Source of the DNA: Chitinophagales bacterium
GTDB taxonomy: Bacteria > Bacteroidota > Bacteroidia > Chitinophagales > Chitinophagaceae
Length of the DNA stretch: 64,000 nt
NCBI GenBank assembly: GCA_026936105.1
Contig: JAIXKI010000024.1
Span: 153,995 to 217,994, forward strand
Reading direction: 5' to 3'
Shown: positions 28,467 through 37,480 of the stretch, piece by piece
Numbering within the stretch: the stretch's first letter is position 1
Layout of the letters: the number at the start of each line of letters is the position of its first letter
The notes under the pieces: model-generated
The model's input: the letters and a program-made list of their open reading frames with translations, nothing else
Database searches by the model: none
Told to the model about the DNA's origin: nothing
Translations under genes and position numbers: made by a program

Positions 28467-28495
28467 CCTCCCGCTTCAGGCGGGAGGTTTTTTTT
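28467..28495 (+). terminator. Strong Rho-independent terminator after the Nif3/zinc-ribbon operon
   Basis: CCTCCCGC (28467-28474), loop TTCAG, GCGGGAGG (28480-28487), then eight T. It lies 32 bases after the zinc-ribbon stop. It overlaps the open frame upstream of recN, which argues against a recN start before it. Confidence 0.93.
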
Positions 28496-28510
28496 AATTT
28501 GCAGCCAAGG

Positions 28511-30187
28511 ATGTTGCAGCAGCTTTCTATACAGAATTATGCGATCATTGAGGAACTGGAGATCAATCTTTCCCCTAAGCTGAATATGATCACCGGTGAA
28601 ACCGGCGCCGGTAAATCCATTATTATGGGGGCATTAAGCCTGATACTGGGCGAGAGGGCTGACACTTCTGTACTGGTGGATAAAAGCAAGAAGTGTATGG
28701 TGGAAGGTTTGTTTTCTGTGAAGAATAAAAAAGAGATCAGGGAATTTTATGAAGAAAATGAATTGGATGAAAGTGATGAGCTGATCATCCGCCGTGAGAT
28801 AGGAGTGAATGGGAAAACAAGAGCTTTTGTCAACGATACACCCGTGACCCTTGACCTGTTGCAGCGGCTGAGTTCTCTGCTTGTGGACCTTCATCAGCAG
28901 TTCGATACTTTACAATTGGGTGAATCGGATTTTCAAAGGGAAACACTGGATGCACTGGCAGGTCATGTTGATCTGGCCGGTATGTATCATGACATATTCC
29001 GGCAATGGCAAAATGCCGGAAAAGAATGGGAAGAGCTGAAGGCAAAAAAACAACAGTTTGATAAGGAAGCGGATTATAACCGGTTTCAGTATAATGAACT
29101 GAGTGAAGCAGGTTTTACAGATAATGAGTTGGAAGAAATTGATGCAGAACTCCGGATCATGAATAATGCTGAAGGGATAAAAACCGTATTGAATAAACTG
29201 CATTACGATCTTGAAGAAAGTGATAACCCCCTGGTACAGCAGTTGAAGATCTTAAGTAATCAGTTAGCGGCATATTCGGCCTATCATTCGGATATGGAAG
29301 CATTGATCCAGCGGATACATTCGGCTCAGGTCGAATTACAGGATATTTCGGGAGAAGCGGAGAGGATCAGCAGTCATGTGAATTATGATGCGGAAAAAGT
29401 TCAGCTTTTAAGCGACCGGCTTTCGGTTGGGTATAAGCTATTGAAGAAGCACGGAGTGAAAACGACCGGTGAACTGATTACCATACAAAAAGAACTGGAA
29501 GAGAAACTGCAGTCGGTCTTAAATATGGACGAAGAGATCAGGCAAAAGGGAAAAGAGGTGGAAAGATATTTTGATGAAGCTACTAAGCTTGCAGAGAGGA
29601 TTTCTGAAGGAAGGAAAAAACAGGTTAAACCGCTGGAAGATAAAGTGAATAAATTACTGGCACAGGTTGGAATGCCCAGTGCAAGACTGAAAGTTGAAAT
29701 TTTAAAGGGAGAATTGAATCCTTTTGGATTTGATAAGATCGAATTTTTATTTAACGCTAATCTTCCGGCAAAAGGAAGTGATAAGAACATTTCTTTTTTA
29801 CCGGTAAGAAAAGTAGCAAGCGGCGGCGAACTCAGCCGGCTGATGCTTTGTATAAAATCGCTGGTTGCAAAATCCATTGATCTGCCTACGATGATATTCG
29901 ATGAAATTGATACAGGCATTTCCGGCGAAGCAGCAAGGCAGGCCGGCATCATCATGAAAGACCTTGCTTCGAAAAGACAAGTGATCTGTATCACACATCA
30001 GCCTCAGATAGCAGGAAAAGCAGATGCGCATTACCTGGTTTATAAAGAGATCGTGAAGGACAAGGTAAAAACCAATATCCGGCTTTTGACCACTGAAGAA
30101 AGGATCACAACGATAGCTAAAATGCTGAGCGGAGAAAAACCAACCGCTGCAGCCATCGAGAATGCAAGGGAGATGGTAGGAAATTGA
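28511..30187 (+). CDS. recN: DNA repair protein RecN
   Basis: The ATG at 28511 gives 558 residues, the normal family length. The frame is open back to 28460 but would then read through the terminator hairpin. The SMC-like ATPase has Walker A GETGAGKS (near residue 33), a long coiled-coil middle, the signature 'VASGGELSRLML' and Walker B 'TMIFDEIDTGISG'. RecN acts with RecA in double-strand break repair. Leader bases AAGG just before the ATG give a weak ribosome site. Confidence 0.95.
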   Translation: MLQQLSIQNYAIIEELEINLSPKLNMITGETGAGKSIIMGALSLILGERADTSVLVDKSKKCMVEGLFSVKNKKEIREFYEENELDESDELIIRREIGVNGKTRAFVNDTPVTLDLLQRLSSLLVDLHQQFDTLQLGESDFQRETLDALAGHVDLAGMYHDIFRQWQNAGKEWEELKAKKQQFDKEADYNRFQYNELSEAGFTDNELEEIDAELRIMNNAEGIKTVLNKLHYDLEESDNPLVQQLKILSNQLAAYSAYHSDMEALIQRIHSAQVELQDISGEAERISSHVNYDAEKVQLLSDRLSVGYKLLKKHGVKTTGELITIQKELEEKLQSVLNMDEEIRQKGKEVERYFDEATKLAERISEGRKKQVKPLEDKVNKLLAQVGMPSARLKVEILKGELNPFGFDKIEFLFNANLPAKGSDKNISFLPVRKVASGGELSRLMLCIKSLVAKSIDLPTMIFDEIDTGISGEAARQAGIIMKDLASKRQVICITHQPQIAGKADAHYLVYKEIVKDKVKTNIRLLTTEERITTIAKMLSGEKPTAAAIENAREMVGN

Positions 30188-30259
30188 AACGTTACCGGAC
30201 AGAAGTTTTACTTGTACAATGACAAGAGGCGACAGCGCAGTTTGGCATAATAGAAATAA

Positions 30260-30466
30260 ATGAAATGGAAAGCGATCCTGATATTGTTCCTCATTCTGAT
30301 CTCACTCATACCGGTCTATTGGCTTAATAAATATTCCCAGAAGATCATACAACCACAAAAATCATTGGCAAGATTGCTTCTGTATCTCTTTTCAGGCGTT
30401 GCCTTTGTCTTTCTATACACTTTCTTATTGGTGCTGGCAATTAAGATGATGTTTCGGGGAGCGTAA
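30260..30466 (+). CDS. Small two-helix membrane protein
   Basis: The 68 residues form two hydrophobic helices (about 4-22 and 39-62) separated by a basic loop 'NKYSQKIIQPQKSLAR'. The start ATG at 30260 is preceded by A-rich sequence. Its place between recN and fabI and its regular topology suggest a real gene. No family is recognised. Confidence 0.6.
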   Translation: MKWKAILILFLILISLIPVYWLNKYSQKIIQPQKSLARLLLYLFSGVAFVFLYTFLLVLAIKMMFRGA

Positions 30467-30551
30467 AAAGAATAGCAGGTTTAAATCAAGGCAGCCCTTA
30501 CTTCAGGCTTCAAAATAACTTCTTACATTTACCGGCGTAAAACTAAAGATT

Positions 30552-31364
30552 ATGGGAAATAACTTACTGAAAGGTAAAAAGGGGATCATCTTCGGAGCGT
30601 TGGATGAAAAATCAATAGCCTGGAAGACGGCTTTGAGATGTCATGAAGAAGGCGCCCGGCTTGTATTGACCAATGCACCTGTTGCATTGAGAATGGGAGA
30701 GATCAATAAACTGGCAGATATCGTAAAAGCTCCGGTGATCGGTGCGGATGTGACCAATATGGAAGACCTGAAAAACCTGATGGAAGGTTCCATGAAACAT
30801 TTTGGCGGTGGTTTTGATTTTATTCTTCATTCCATAGGGATGAGCCTGAACGTACGCAAAGGCAAACATTACACGGAGATGAATTATGAATGGAATCAGA
30901 AGACACTGGATATTTCTGCTATGAGCCTTCACAAAGTGTTGCGTACTGCCTGGGATATGGATGCGTTGAATGAGTGGGGTAGTGTGGTGGCACTGACCTA
31001 CATTGCTGCACAAAGGGTTTTTCCTGATTATAATGAAATGGCGGATGCCAAAGCATTGCTGGAGAGTGTGACAAGAATGTTTGGTTATTATTATGGGGTA
31101 AAAAAGAAAGTGAGAGTGAATACGATCTCCCAATCACCTACAAGAACTACTGCCGGAAGCGGCGTGAAAGGATTTGATGGTTTTATCTCTTATGCAGAAA
31201 AGATGAGCCCTTTGGGAAATGCCGGTGCAGATGACTGTGCTAATTACATAGCGCTTATGTTCAGTGACTATACACGCATGGTTACCATGCAAAATCTTTT
31301 CCATGATGGAGGGTTTTCTTTTACAGGAGTGACAGGTGCGGTCATTGAGCAGATGGGTTCGTAG
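30552..31364 (+). CDS. fabI: Enoyl-[acyl-carrier-protein] reductase (NADH)
   Basis: The 270 residues belong to the SDR superfamily, FabI branch. The N-terminal strand is KGKKGIIFGALDEKSIAW, the FabI form of the nucleotide site. 'FDFILHSIGMS' follows, and then a Y-x6-K-like pair in the helix region 'FGYYYGVKKKVRVNT' with the 'ISQSPTRTTAGSGVKGF' substrate loop. It performs the last reduction of each type II fatty-acid elongation cycle. It is preceded by the small membrane protein. Confidence 0.93.
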   Translation: MGNNLLKGKKGIIFGALDEKSIAWKTALRCHEEGARLVLTNAPVALRMGEINKLADIVKAPVIGADVTNMEDLKNLMEGSMKHFGGGFDFILHSIGMSLNVRKGKHYTEMNYEWNQKTLDISAMSLHKVLRTAWDMDALNEWGSVVALTYIAAQRVFPDYNEMADAKALLESVTRMFGYYYGVKKKVRVNTISQSPTRTTAGSGVKGFDGFISYAEKMSPLGNAGADDCANYIALMFSDYTRMVTMQNLFHDGGFSFTGVTGAVIEQMGS

Positions 31365-31523
31365 GGTTTAAAAATGAGTGAGTCTGCTACGGATCGAAAT
31401 TCCTAAGTGGAATTGATACATACGAGCATAGCCATACAAACACCTGCCTGAAAGGCCGGAAAATATATGTTCAACAGATTATGATTCTTTTTGACTCTGA
31501 TCTTTCCTTTTTGGAAACGTGGT

Positions 31524-31745
31524 TTAATATTCGTCTTCATTAAAAAGAAAATCATCCTGAGTGGGATAGTCGGGCCAGATGTCTTCAATGGTTTCATATA
31601 CATCGCCTTCATCTTCAAGTTCCTGCAGGTTCTCCACCACCTCGATAGGGGCGCCGCTGCGGATAGAATAGTCAATCAACTCGTCTTTGGTTGCCGGCCA
31701 GGGTGCATCTTCAAGATAGGAGGCCAATTCTAAAGTCCAAAACAT
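31524..31745 (-). CDS. DUF2795-like small acidic protein
   Basis: The 73 residues, MFWTLELASYLEDAPWPATKDELIDYS, match the compact helical DUF2795 type that is widespread in Bacteroidota. The protein is strongly acidic at the end (DDFLFNEDEY). Its function is unknown. A good promoter at 31812-31842 supports expression. Confidence 0.75.
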   Translation of the reverse strand: MFWTLELASYLEDAPWPATKDELIDYSIRSGAPIEVVENLQELEDEGDVYETIEDIWPDYPTQDDFLFNEDEY

Positions 31746-31811
31746 CTTTTGAAGGGTTTATTTTAAGGAATTAAGGTTTATAAACGGGTACAGGTACCCC
31801 CAAATTTTCCG

Positions 31812-31842
31812 CAAATGTAGTTGTATTAATGAATTTACCAAA
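31812..31842 (-). promoter_or_regulatory. Bacteroidota-type promoter of the DUF2795-like gene
   Basis: On the minus strand TTTG (31842-31839), a 19-base spacer counted from the TTG at 31841-31839, then TACATTTG (31819-31812). Both boxes match consensus. The leader would be about 60 bases. Confidence 0.75.
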
Positions 31843-31917
31843 TCGGATATTTTGGGGGCGGGATTACCTGCCCCCCACATATTTTTATAGCACTGTTCAT
31901 TGTTTTTGAATATGAGT

Positions 31918-31925
31918 TAGGTTTG
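31918..31925 (+). promoter_or_regulatory. Possible -7 box of the lolD-like gene
   Basis: TAGGTTTG is a perfect TAnnTTTG, 54 bases upstream of ATG 31980. At the 19-base distance the -33 position reads TTC rather than TTG. Confidence 0.4.
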
Positions 31926-31979
31926 TAGCCTCTTACAGGTAAGCTACTCCATTTATATACCTGAAAAGATGGATCTGAT

Positions 31980-32630
31980 ATGTTATCGGGAAAGAACATT
32001 TATAAAAGTTACGGCCCCATCGAGGTTCTGAAAGACGTCAATATTGATGTTCAGAAGGGTGAAGTGGTAGCAATTGCCGGTCCTTCGGGTTCGGGAAAGA
32101 GCACTTTGCTTCATATACTGGGTACGCTGGACAAAGCGGATGAAGGCATCATAATCATGAACGGAGTAGAACTGCAGAAATTGGAAGGAAAAAAACTGGC
32201 AGCCTTCCGTAACCGTCATATTGGTTTTGTATTTCAGTTTCATCATTTGCTGCCGGAGTTCAGCGCATTGGAAAATGTATGCATTCCGGGGTGGCTGGCA
32301 GGGAGGAAGAAAAAGGAAGTTGAGATAAGGGCAAAGGAATTATTGGAGATACTGGGATTAAAAGAGAGGCTGGAAAATAAACCCAATCAATTATCAGGCG
32401 GCGAGCAGCAAAGGGTGGCGGTGGCCAGGGCGCTGATCAATAATCCGGATATCATATTTGCCGATGAACCCACCGGCAACCTGGATACAGCCAATGCCAA
32501 AGAATTGCATCAGTTATTTTTTGACCTGCGCAAACAATTCAATCAGACTTTCCTGATCGTGACCCATAATGAAGATCTTGCCACCCTCAGTGATAGGGTA
32601 CTGCACATGAAGGATGGGAAGATAGTTTGA
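31980..32630 (+). CDS. LolD-like ABC transporter ATP-binding protein
   Basis: The 216 residues contain Walker [10 protein letters not shown] (about 35-43), Q-loop 'FVFQFHHLLPEFSALENV', signature LSGGEQQRVAVARAL and Walker B '[12 protein letters not shown]'. An H-loop 'VTHNEDL' is also present. Sequence and size fit the LolD/MacB group. The 'HHLLPEFSALENV' segment is typical of LolD, which powers release of lipoproteins from the inner membrane. The permease partner is not adjacent, so the assignment rests on the ATPase alone. Confidence 0.75.
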   Translation: MLSGKNIYKSYGPIEVLKDVNIDVQKGEVVAIAGPSGSGKSTLLHILGTLDKADEGIIIMNGVELQKLEGKKLAAFRNRHIGFVFQFHHLLPEFSALENVCIPGWLAGRKKKEVEIRAKELLEILGLKERLENKPNQLSGGEQQRVAVARALINNPDIIFADEPTGNLDTANAKELHQLFFDLRKQFNQTFLIVTHNEDLATLSDRVLHMKDGKIV

Positions 32631-32664
32631 CAAGTTTCTATTCGGTATGTAAAAATTTTTTACT

Positions 32665-32860
32665 AGGGTCATGTTAAGTTTATTATGGCGTAAAAGGCTT
32701 CCCACGAAGTCACAATGCACACGAAGAAAACCTTTGTGCTCTTCGTCGCTTTGTAGAAATCTCTGATACAATTTCTCACGAAGCCACTATGAACACTAAG
32801 AAAAATGCTTTTGGATCTCTATTGCTTTGTGGGATATAAGTCAGAATACGGTTAACATAA
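32665..32860. repeat. Two degenerate copies of an inverted-repeat element (CACGAAG/CTTTGTG type)
   Basis: Copy one (32699-32758) and copy two (32772-32834) share a CACGAAG-C-AC left arm, a poly-A spacer after the second arm block, and a CTTTGTRG right arm complementary to the left. Copy one folds as an imperfect hairpin. ATGTTAA (32671-32677) and TTAACAT (32852-32858) flank both copies as an outer inverted pair. It looks like a dead miniature mobile element in the spacer between the lolD-like gene and copy 1 of the duplicated locus. It has no coding capacity. Confidence 0.55.
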
Positions 32861-32889
32861 CACTAACCTGCCCCTGATCTTATGAAATA

Positions 32890-33468
32890 TTATTGGATAC
32901 CATTAGCCGTCATTATCTTATTACAAATAATTGTTGCGGAAATACCAACTCCATCGGAAGTTTTGCCTTCAACCACAACTGTTTTAATTCCGCCATTTTC
33001 TGTGTAAGTTGCTTTGCCGCTGCCAACCTGCTTAAAGCCTGAATTATTATCTTGTGTACTGATGTTATATGTTTTTCCGTTTAATAATTTTCCAAACCCT
33101 ATTGAGATAGAAAATTTGCTTGCCCCTGTCTTAGCAGCATTTTTATCGTCAATTATTAATTGCAGGCTGGATAATTCATTATCGGCTTTTCCATTTTCTG
33201 AATATTGATTACCGAAGGAATTATCTCCTGTTAATCCTTCACTGCAGGTAGTTTCATTACTTGTAACATGATAAGTGCCTGCATTGGCGCCGCCGGTGAG
33301 TGTTACGGAAATATCAGAACCTGAAGATCCACTGCTCATTGTTTCCCCCGGGTTGGATGTTTCCGGAGTAGTTGAGTTTTCGCTGCCGGAAGTTTTAGTT
33401 GTATTATTTCCGGAGTTGTTGCAACTAAATATTAAAATAGTTGCAGCGAGTGTGATGATTTTTTTCAT
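32890..33468 (-). CDS. Small lipoprotein at the end of locus copy 1
   Basis: The ATG at 33468 gives 192 residues: MKKIITLAATILIFSC, with the lipobox at Cys16. It is preferred over the start six codons upstream, which adds charged residues. A Ser/Thr/Asn-rich linker of about 45 residues follows, then a beta-rich domain with two cysteines ('GTYHVTSNETTCSEG' and 'ATIICNKI'). No family is recognised. It is last in the copy 1 gene row, 43 bases after the 248-residue gene. Confidence 0.75.
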   Translation of the reverse strand: MKKIITLAATILIFSCNNSGNNTTKTSGSENSTTPETSNPGETMSSGSSGSDISVTLTGGANAGTYHVTSNETTCSEGLTGDNSFGNQYSENGKADNELSSLQLIIDDKNAAKTGASKFSISIGFGKLLNGKTYNISTQDNNSGFKQVGSGKATYTENGGIKTVVVEGKTSDGVGISATIICNKIMTANGIQ

Positions 33469-33511
33469 ATCTTTTTTTTTAAACAATTTTTCAGGATTGT
33501 CAATTTATTAT

Positions 33512-34258
33512 TCAAAGTGTCAGCCCCTGATTTATTTTATTCCAATCTATTTTTTTAATCATTTCTTTTATACGTTCAATATTGCCTTTTAAGATGATGA
33601 CGATATTTTCGATATAAGGACTGCCGTTGGGGTTTGTAAAAGAAAATTCATAATAGGGAGTACCACTATAATCCCTTTCTTTAAATGTTTTCCAATTGCC
33701 AAATGCCAGTACATATTCATTCGTCAAATCTTGATTGGTACCTGGGTCTTTTGTGGGCTTAAAAGAAAAATAACAACCCGGTATTTTTAAATCTTCTTTA
33801 CTTCCTTTAATGGGTTTTACATCTAAGTTTTTTTCGTTTACATGTACCTTAATAATTACTTCCGATTTAGCTTCAACTTCATTAGATAATTTATCGTAAG
33901 CAGCCCCTTCGGTTTCATTGTGTGGCGCATTGGCAGGGTCTGTAAGTCTATCCATAAGTGGTTTCACTTCTTTAATCCACAGTGGAGATTCTTGTCTCAA
34001 AGTATAGGTCATATCAGAAAAAGGAGCCGCACCCATGACTACATCCGGTTTTATTTGCACCGAATAATCTTCAGGATTATCAGCCCCACCATCCGTTAGT
34101 ATCCAATCCTCATCTGCAAAAGGTTGCAGTACCGGCATAACAGCATTGACCACTTTGTTTAAGGCTGCTTTCTCGGCGGGGGTTGGGTCTCGTAGTGTTT
34201 GTGCAAAAACAGGAAATCCGGTAAGCGATAATATCAGACTAAAAAGAAATGGTTTCAT
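33512..34258 (-). CDS. Exported protein with the shared FGNW-IDW C-terminal motif
   Basis: The 248 residues start with a signal peptide (MKPFLFSLILSLTGFPVFAQ). The N-terminal half is helical (AALNKVVNAVMPVLQPF) and contains 'DEDWILTDGGADNPEDY'. The C-terminal ~75 residues carry AFGNWKTFK, then SPYIENIVIILKG and IKKIDWNKINQGL. The family A proteins at 36244-37461 and 50318-51565 end with the same motif order. It likely acts in the same periplasmic or surface complex. The function is unknown. Confidence 0.75.
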   Translation of the reverse strand: MKPFLFSLILSLTGFPVFAQTLRDPTPAEKAALNKVVNAVMPVLQPFADEDWILTDGGADNPEDYSVQIKPDVVMGAAPFSDMTYTLRQESPLWIKEVKPLMDRLTDPANAPHNETEGAAYDKLSNEVEAKSEVIIKVHVNEKNLDVKPIKGSKEDLKIPGCYFSFKPTKDPGTNQDLTNEYVLAFGNWKTFKERDYSGTPYYEFSFTNPNGSPYIENIVIILKGNIERIKEMIKKIDWNKINQGLTL

Positions 34259-34370
34259 CGTATTATTTCTATAACCAATTTTTTATACTTTTAAAATATA
34301 AAAATATTGTTTTTTTGGTTTTTATGGTTTGGCTGCTGAGAACATGAACTAAGGCAAGGCTCCATTCTGT

Positions 34371-36182
34371 TTACCACTTTTTCATGTTATCCCTGTTATC
34401 GGGTGTGTTTATTAATTCTATTTTAAATGAACTTTTATAATTCAATTCGCCATTTTCTATAGCGAGTAATGTTGTTCCTTCATCATCTCCAACGGTACCA
34501 TTTACCGGTTGTGTACTTCCAATTTTAAATGGTAATTCTAATTTATTCAGAGTTAAAGCGCCACCTGTTGACTTTTCCATTATACGGTTACCTGTAGCGG
34601 ATGCCTCTTTGAGCTTTTGCCGATCTCTAAAATATTCAGCGGAACCTATATAATTGGGATTGGCTTTTTCTTTCCGTTCAATACTCTTTTTTATTATTAG
34701 CAAACTATCCATTTTCTTTTGATCAGCAGATGAGACGCTGCCAAATTGGGCTTTTAATTTTCTTGCTATGGCAAGATCCTTTTTGCCCTGTGCGGTTTTA
34801 AAATAATTAGAATCATTGCCATGAACTGTCATACGTCTATTCCATGCCTCCATTTCCGATTCGCTAAAATTATTTTCGGCTTTTTTATACTTGTTAATTT
34901 CTTTTTTAAGATTCTCTGTATTGGCTTTACTTAAGGTAGAGCTCACCACCCGGTACAACATAGGAATAGTCATCTCACCGGCCTGGTTACTTTTATAATG
35001 TTCCTCAGTCGGCCAGAGCCGGTCAAAGAATATTCTAAAAACCGGCTCTTTGTCGCACATATTTATATTGAATTTGACTGGTACGTTAAATTCTTTAGGT
35101 CCGGCGTATGCCAGCGCCTCTTTATCATGACCCAAAAATTCGGCCTGTTCTATTTTAAATGTCATTGTATTTCCGTTTTCAGGCTCCCATGTATAACATG
35201 GACCCTCGTCTGAAGTGATAACCCGGCATCGGATTTCGGTTTCGCCTCCAAAGCGTACGGTAACTTTATTACCATCCTTATCGAGTCCATCACCTGAATA
35301 AGAAATCGTAAGCTTAAAATGCATAAGCGAAATAGCCTTATTCCAGGCTTCTGCAACTTCATTTACATGTTCAATACTGAATTGCCCGTTATTATTCACT
35401 AATTTTTTTCTGTCTTCTAATTTAATACCCATCATTTCTATATCCCGTGGCAAGTAGAATATACCCGGGTACAATTGGTATTGATATTGTTTTAATAAGC
35501 GGTTTTTGTATTTTTCATAATAGTTTTTGGCCCAGGTTTTAAAATCATCATTCAAATCACCTTTTGTGTAACCCAATAAACTCAGATCTCTCAAAACACT
35601 AAAATAATATTGTACACCACCTAAAAAATAATCCCCGCTATTCATGTACTTTTTAACCATCATATCTATTTTTTCTTTTGCCCATAATGCCAGGAAATCA
35701 ATTGATTTTTGAATATCATTATCTGTAATATTGTTCAGACAGGGATAAGCGTCTCCATTATCGTAAGAAGATGATACCAAACTCCCTCCAACGGTACTAT
35801 GTCCTCCAAGCAAAATTGTTTTATCCTTTGCAATTTGCAACAGGGTGCTTATCATATCCGACTCCGGTTGAACGCTCTTTTTGTTGAAGGCATCAATGAT
35901 TGGCTGATTTTTATCTGTATAGTTGTTTTCCTTGCAATCATGGCAATCGGGATCAATTAAAGGAGGTATAGGTATTTCCGGATGGGTACCTTTATGAGCC
36001 TTAATCCAGCCTTCAATAGCATCATACTTTTCTTTAAGACTCGTGCAGTCATTTGAAATATCTTTCAGAGCTTTTGCTTTATCCTCAGCGCTGTAATCGG
36101 GTAACCCACTTTGGCAATAGCTTCTTTCGGTCATTAATAATATGAGCGAAAAGAAAATTGCAAAGAAGTATTGTGTTTTCAA
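34371..36182 (-). CDS. Family B exported protein, copy 1
   Basis: The frame is open from 36263. A TTG at 36182 is preferred because it starts directly with a signal peptide (MKTQYFFAIFFSLILLM...YCQ) and avoids overlap with the preceding gene, giving about 603 residues. Visible parts are a helical N-terminus with a CHDC motif, 'QPESDMISTLLQIAKDK', a middle beta-rich domain with two cysteines (ETEIRCRVITSDEGPCYTW), and a coiled C-terminal region with NYFKT and NYIGSAEYF. The paralogue at 47991-50012 has corresponding pieces (HCFGC, KPESDLLKKAF, DSCYAWVVVS). The back half of the fusion gene at 45982-47882 also does. No known family is recognised. Confidence 0.7.
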   Translation of the reverse strand: MKTQYFFAIFFSLILLMTERSYCQSGLPDYSAEDKAKALKDISNDCTSLKEKYDAIEGWIKAHKGTHPEIPIPPLIDPDCHDCKENNYTDKNQPIIDAFNKKSVQPESDMISTLLQIAKDKTILLGGHSTVGGSLVSSSYDNGDAYPCLNNITDNDIQKSIDFLALWAKEKIDMMVKKYMNSGDYFLGGVQYYFSVLRDLSLLGYTKGDLNDDFKTWAKNYYEKYKNRLLKQYQYQLYPGIFYLPRDIEMMGIKLEDRKKLVNNNGQFSIEHVNEVAEAWNKAISLMHFKLTISYSGDGLDKDGNKVTVRFGGETEIRCRVITSDEGPCYTWEPENGNTMTFKIEQAEFLGHDKEALAYAGPKEFNVPVKFNINMCDKEPVFRIFFDRLWPTEEHYKSNQAGEMTIPMLYRVVSSTLSKANTENLKKEINKYKKAENNFSESEMEAWNRRMTVHGNDSNYFKTAQGKKDLAIARKLKAQFGSVSSADQKKMDSLLIIKKSIERKEKANPNYIGSAEYFRDRQKLKEASATGNRIMEKSTGGALTLNKLELPFKIGSTQPVNGTVGDDEGTTLLAIENGELNYKSSFKIELINTPDNRDNMKKW

Positions 36183-36243
36183 AATAATAGTGTTTTGTGT
36201 GTTTAATTCATTATTAAAAATTTTGTTACTCCATAAATTTTTA

Positions 36244-37461
36244 TCATTTGCTAATTGCATCATTTAATTTTTCCCAGTCAATTGCTTTAATAATTTCTTT
36301 AGCTACAGGTGCAGGAGCAGTAATGGTTACAACAAAATTTTCAATAAAAGGCGATTGCTTTTTATGAATAAAGGGATAAAGTACATAAGTGCCTGCCTGC
36401 ATGTTAACTCCTTTCCAGTTGCCGAAAAACAGCATAGATTTTTCTTCGGGGGTACTCACTTCATCAGTTGGTGCACGGTAAAGTTGCCAGGCAAAAGGTA
36501 CCCCGGGAACGTGAAGAACAGAAGATTTGTCTCTGCCTACAACTGTATAATCTTCCTTTAGATAGGGACTATTGCCGTTTATTGAAATTTCTATATCTTG
36601 TAAATTCTTAATTCTGAATACGTTTTTAGCAGCCTGTGAAATAACTTTTAGATTGCCTGCATTTCTTGATATCTGATCATTATAAAATTGCAAGGAATCG
36701 TTCATCATTTTACCATAGTCAGAATTCGGATCAAGAGAAAGTTTGAGGTCATAAAAGTCGCTACAAAAAAATAAGGGGCGATACGGTGAAGGATTATTAG
36801 CTAATTGGGAGCTACGTCCGTTTTTTTGCTCTATTATTTCCCAACCGCTCTTTTGTAGTGGTTGAATAAAAGTCTTGTCGAAAATGGTAACGGATTTATC
36901 TATAACAAGTTTTTCAGCTTGTCTTTGTTTCCTGCATTCATCAGTGAATTCTCCTGTACGTGTGGTATGAAAATTCCCTTTAATAGAAATTGAAATATTT
37001 TGATGACTCCATGACAGGTATGCACCCATGATACCTTCAAAATTGCCTTCCACTATTCCACCTTTATTTTGATCGTACCGGGTAACAGTGATTGTAAAAT
37101 CTTTTGCGTATGCCTGCAATGTGTAGCCATATACTTTGGGATTAGTATTGTACGAAAAGTAAGCAAAGAGGGAATCGTTTTTATCGTTTTCGTCTTTCTG
37201 CGTCCAGCGCCAGCTTTTTACTTTCGTGGGAAAGGTTATATCAATGAGATCATTAGAACTTTTACCCATAAAGGCTCTTATATGCCCATAAGCTTCATCG
37301 AGGTCATTCGGATCGTCTTCCTCAATCGGGTCGCAGTTTAGCAACGTGGTATTATCCAGGTTTAATTCTTTGCATTGAAAGGAAATACTGCTTTGGGCAT
37401 TTGGAGATACCCAAAGCAACAAGAGAACACAAGTCGCAATGATCATTTTATTTTTTCCCAT
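36244..37461 (-). CDS. Family A exported protein, copy 1
   Basis: The 405 residues have a signal peptide ending SPNAQ. Three parts follow. The first (residues about 25-175) begins ISFQCKELNL and includes EEDDPNDLDEAYGHI and a lipocalin-like 'TVTRYDQNKGGIVEGNFEG' strand pair. The middle (180-300) includes 'KTFIQPLQKSGWEI' and 'PLFFCSDFYDLKLSLDPNS'. The end carries LFFGNWKG, SPFIENFVVTI and IKAIDWEKLNDAISK. It is strongly similar to 50318-51565 and to the front of the fusion gene at 47882. It lies 19 bases after the OmpA-family gene. The family is not recognised. Confidence 0.8.
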   Translation of the reverse strand: MGKNKMIIATCVLLLLWVSPNAQSSISFQCKELNLDNTTLLNCDPIEEDDPNDLDEAYGHIRAFMGKSSNDLIDITFPTKVKSWRWTQKDENDKNDSLFAYFSYNTNPKVYGYTLQAYAKDFTITVTRYDQNKGGIVEGNFEGIMGAYLSWSHQNISISIKGNFHTTRTGEFTDECRKQRQAEKLVIDKSVTIFDKTFIQPLQKSGWEIIEQKNGRSSQLANNPSPYRPLFFCSDFYDLKLSLDPNSDYGKMMNDSLQFYNDQISRNAGNLKVISQAAKNVFRIKNLQDIEISINGNSPYLKEDYTVVGRDKSSVLHVPGVPFAWQLYRAPTDEVSTPEEKSMLFFGNWKGVNMQAGTYVLYPFIHKKQSPFIENFVVTITAPAPVAKEIIKAIDWEKLNDAISK

Positions 37462-37480
37462 TTCTGTAAGTTTATAAGCA

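Noticed and set aside
28460-28510. Longer RecN start at 28460
   Set aside because: It reads through the strong terminator of the previous operon, and the extra residues are not family sequence.
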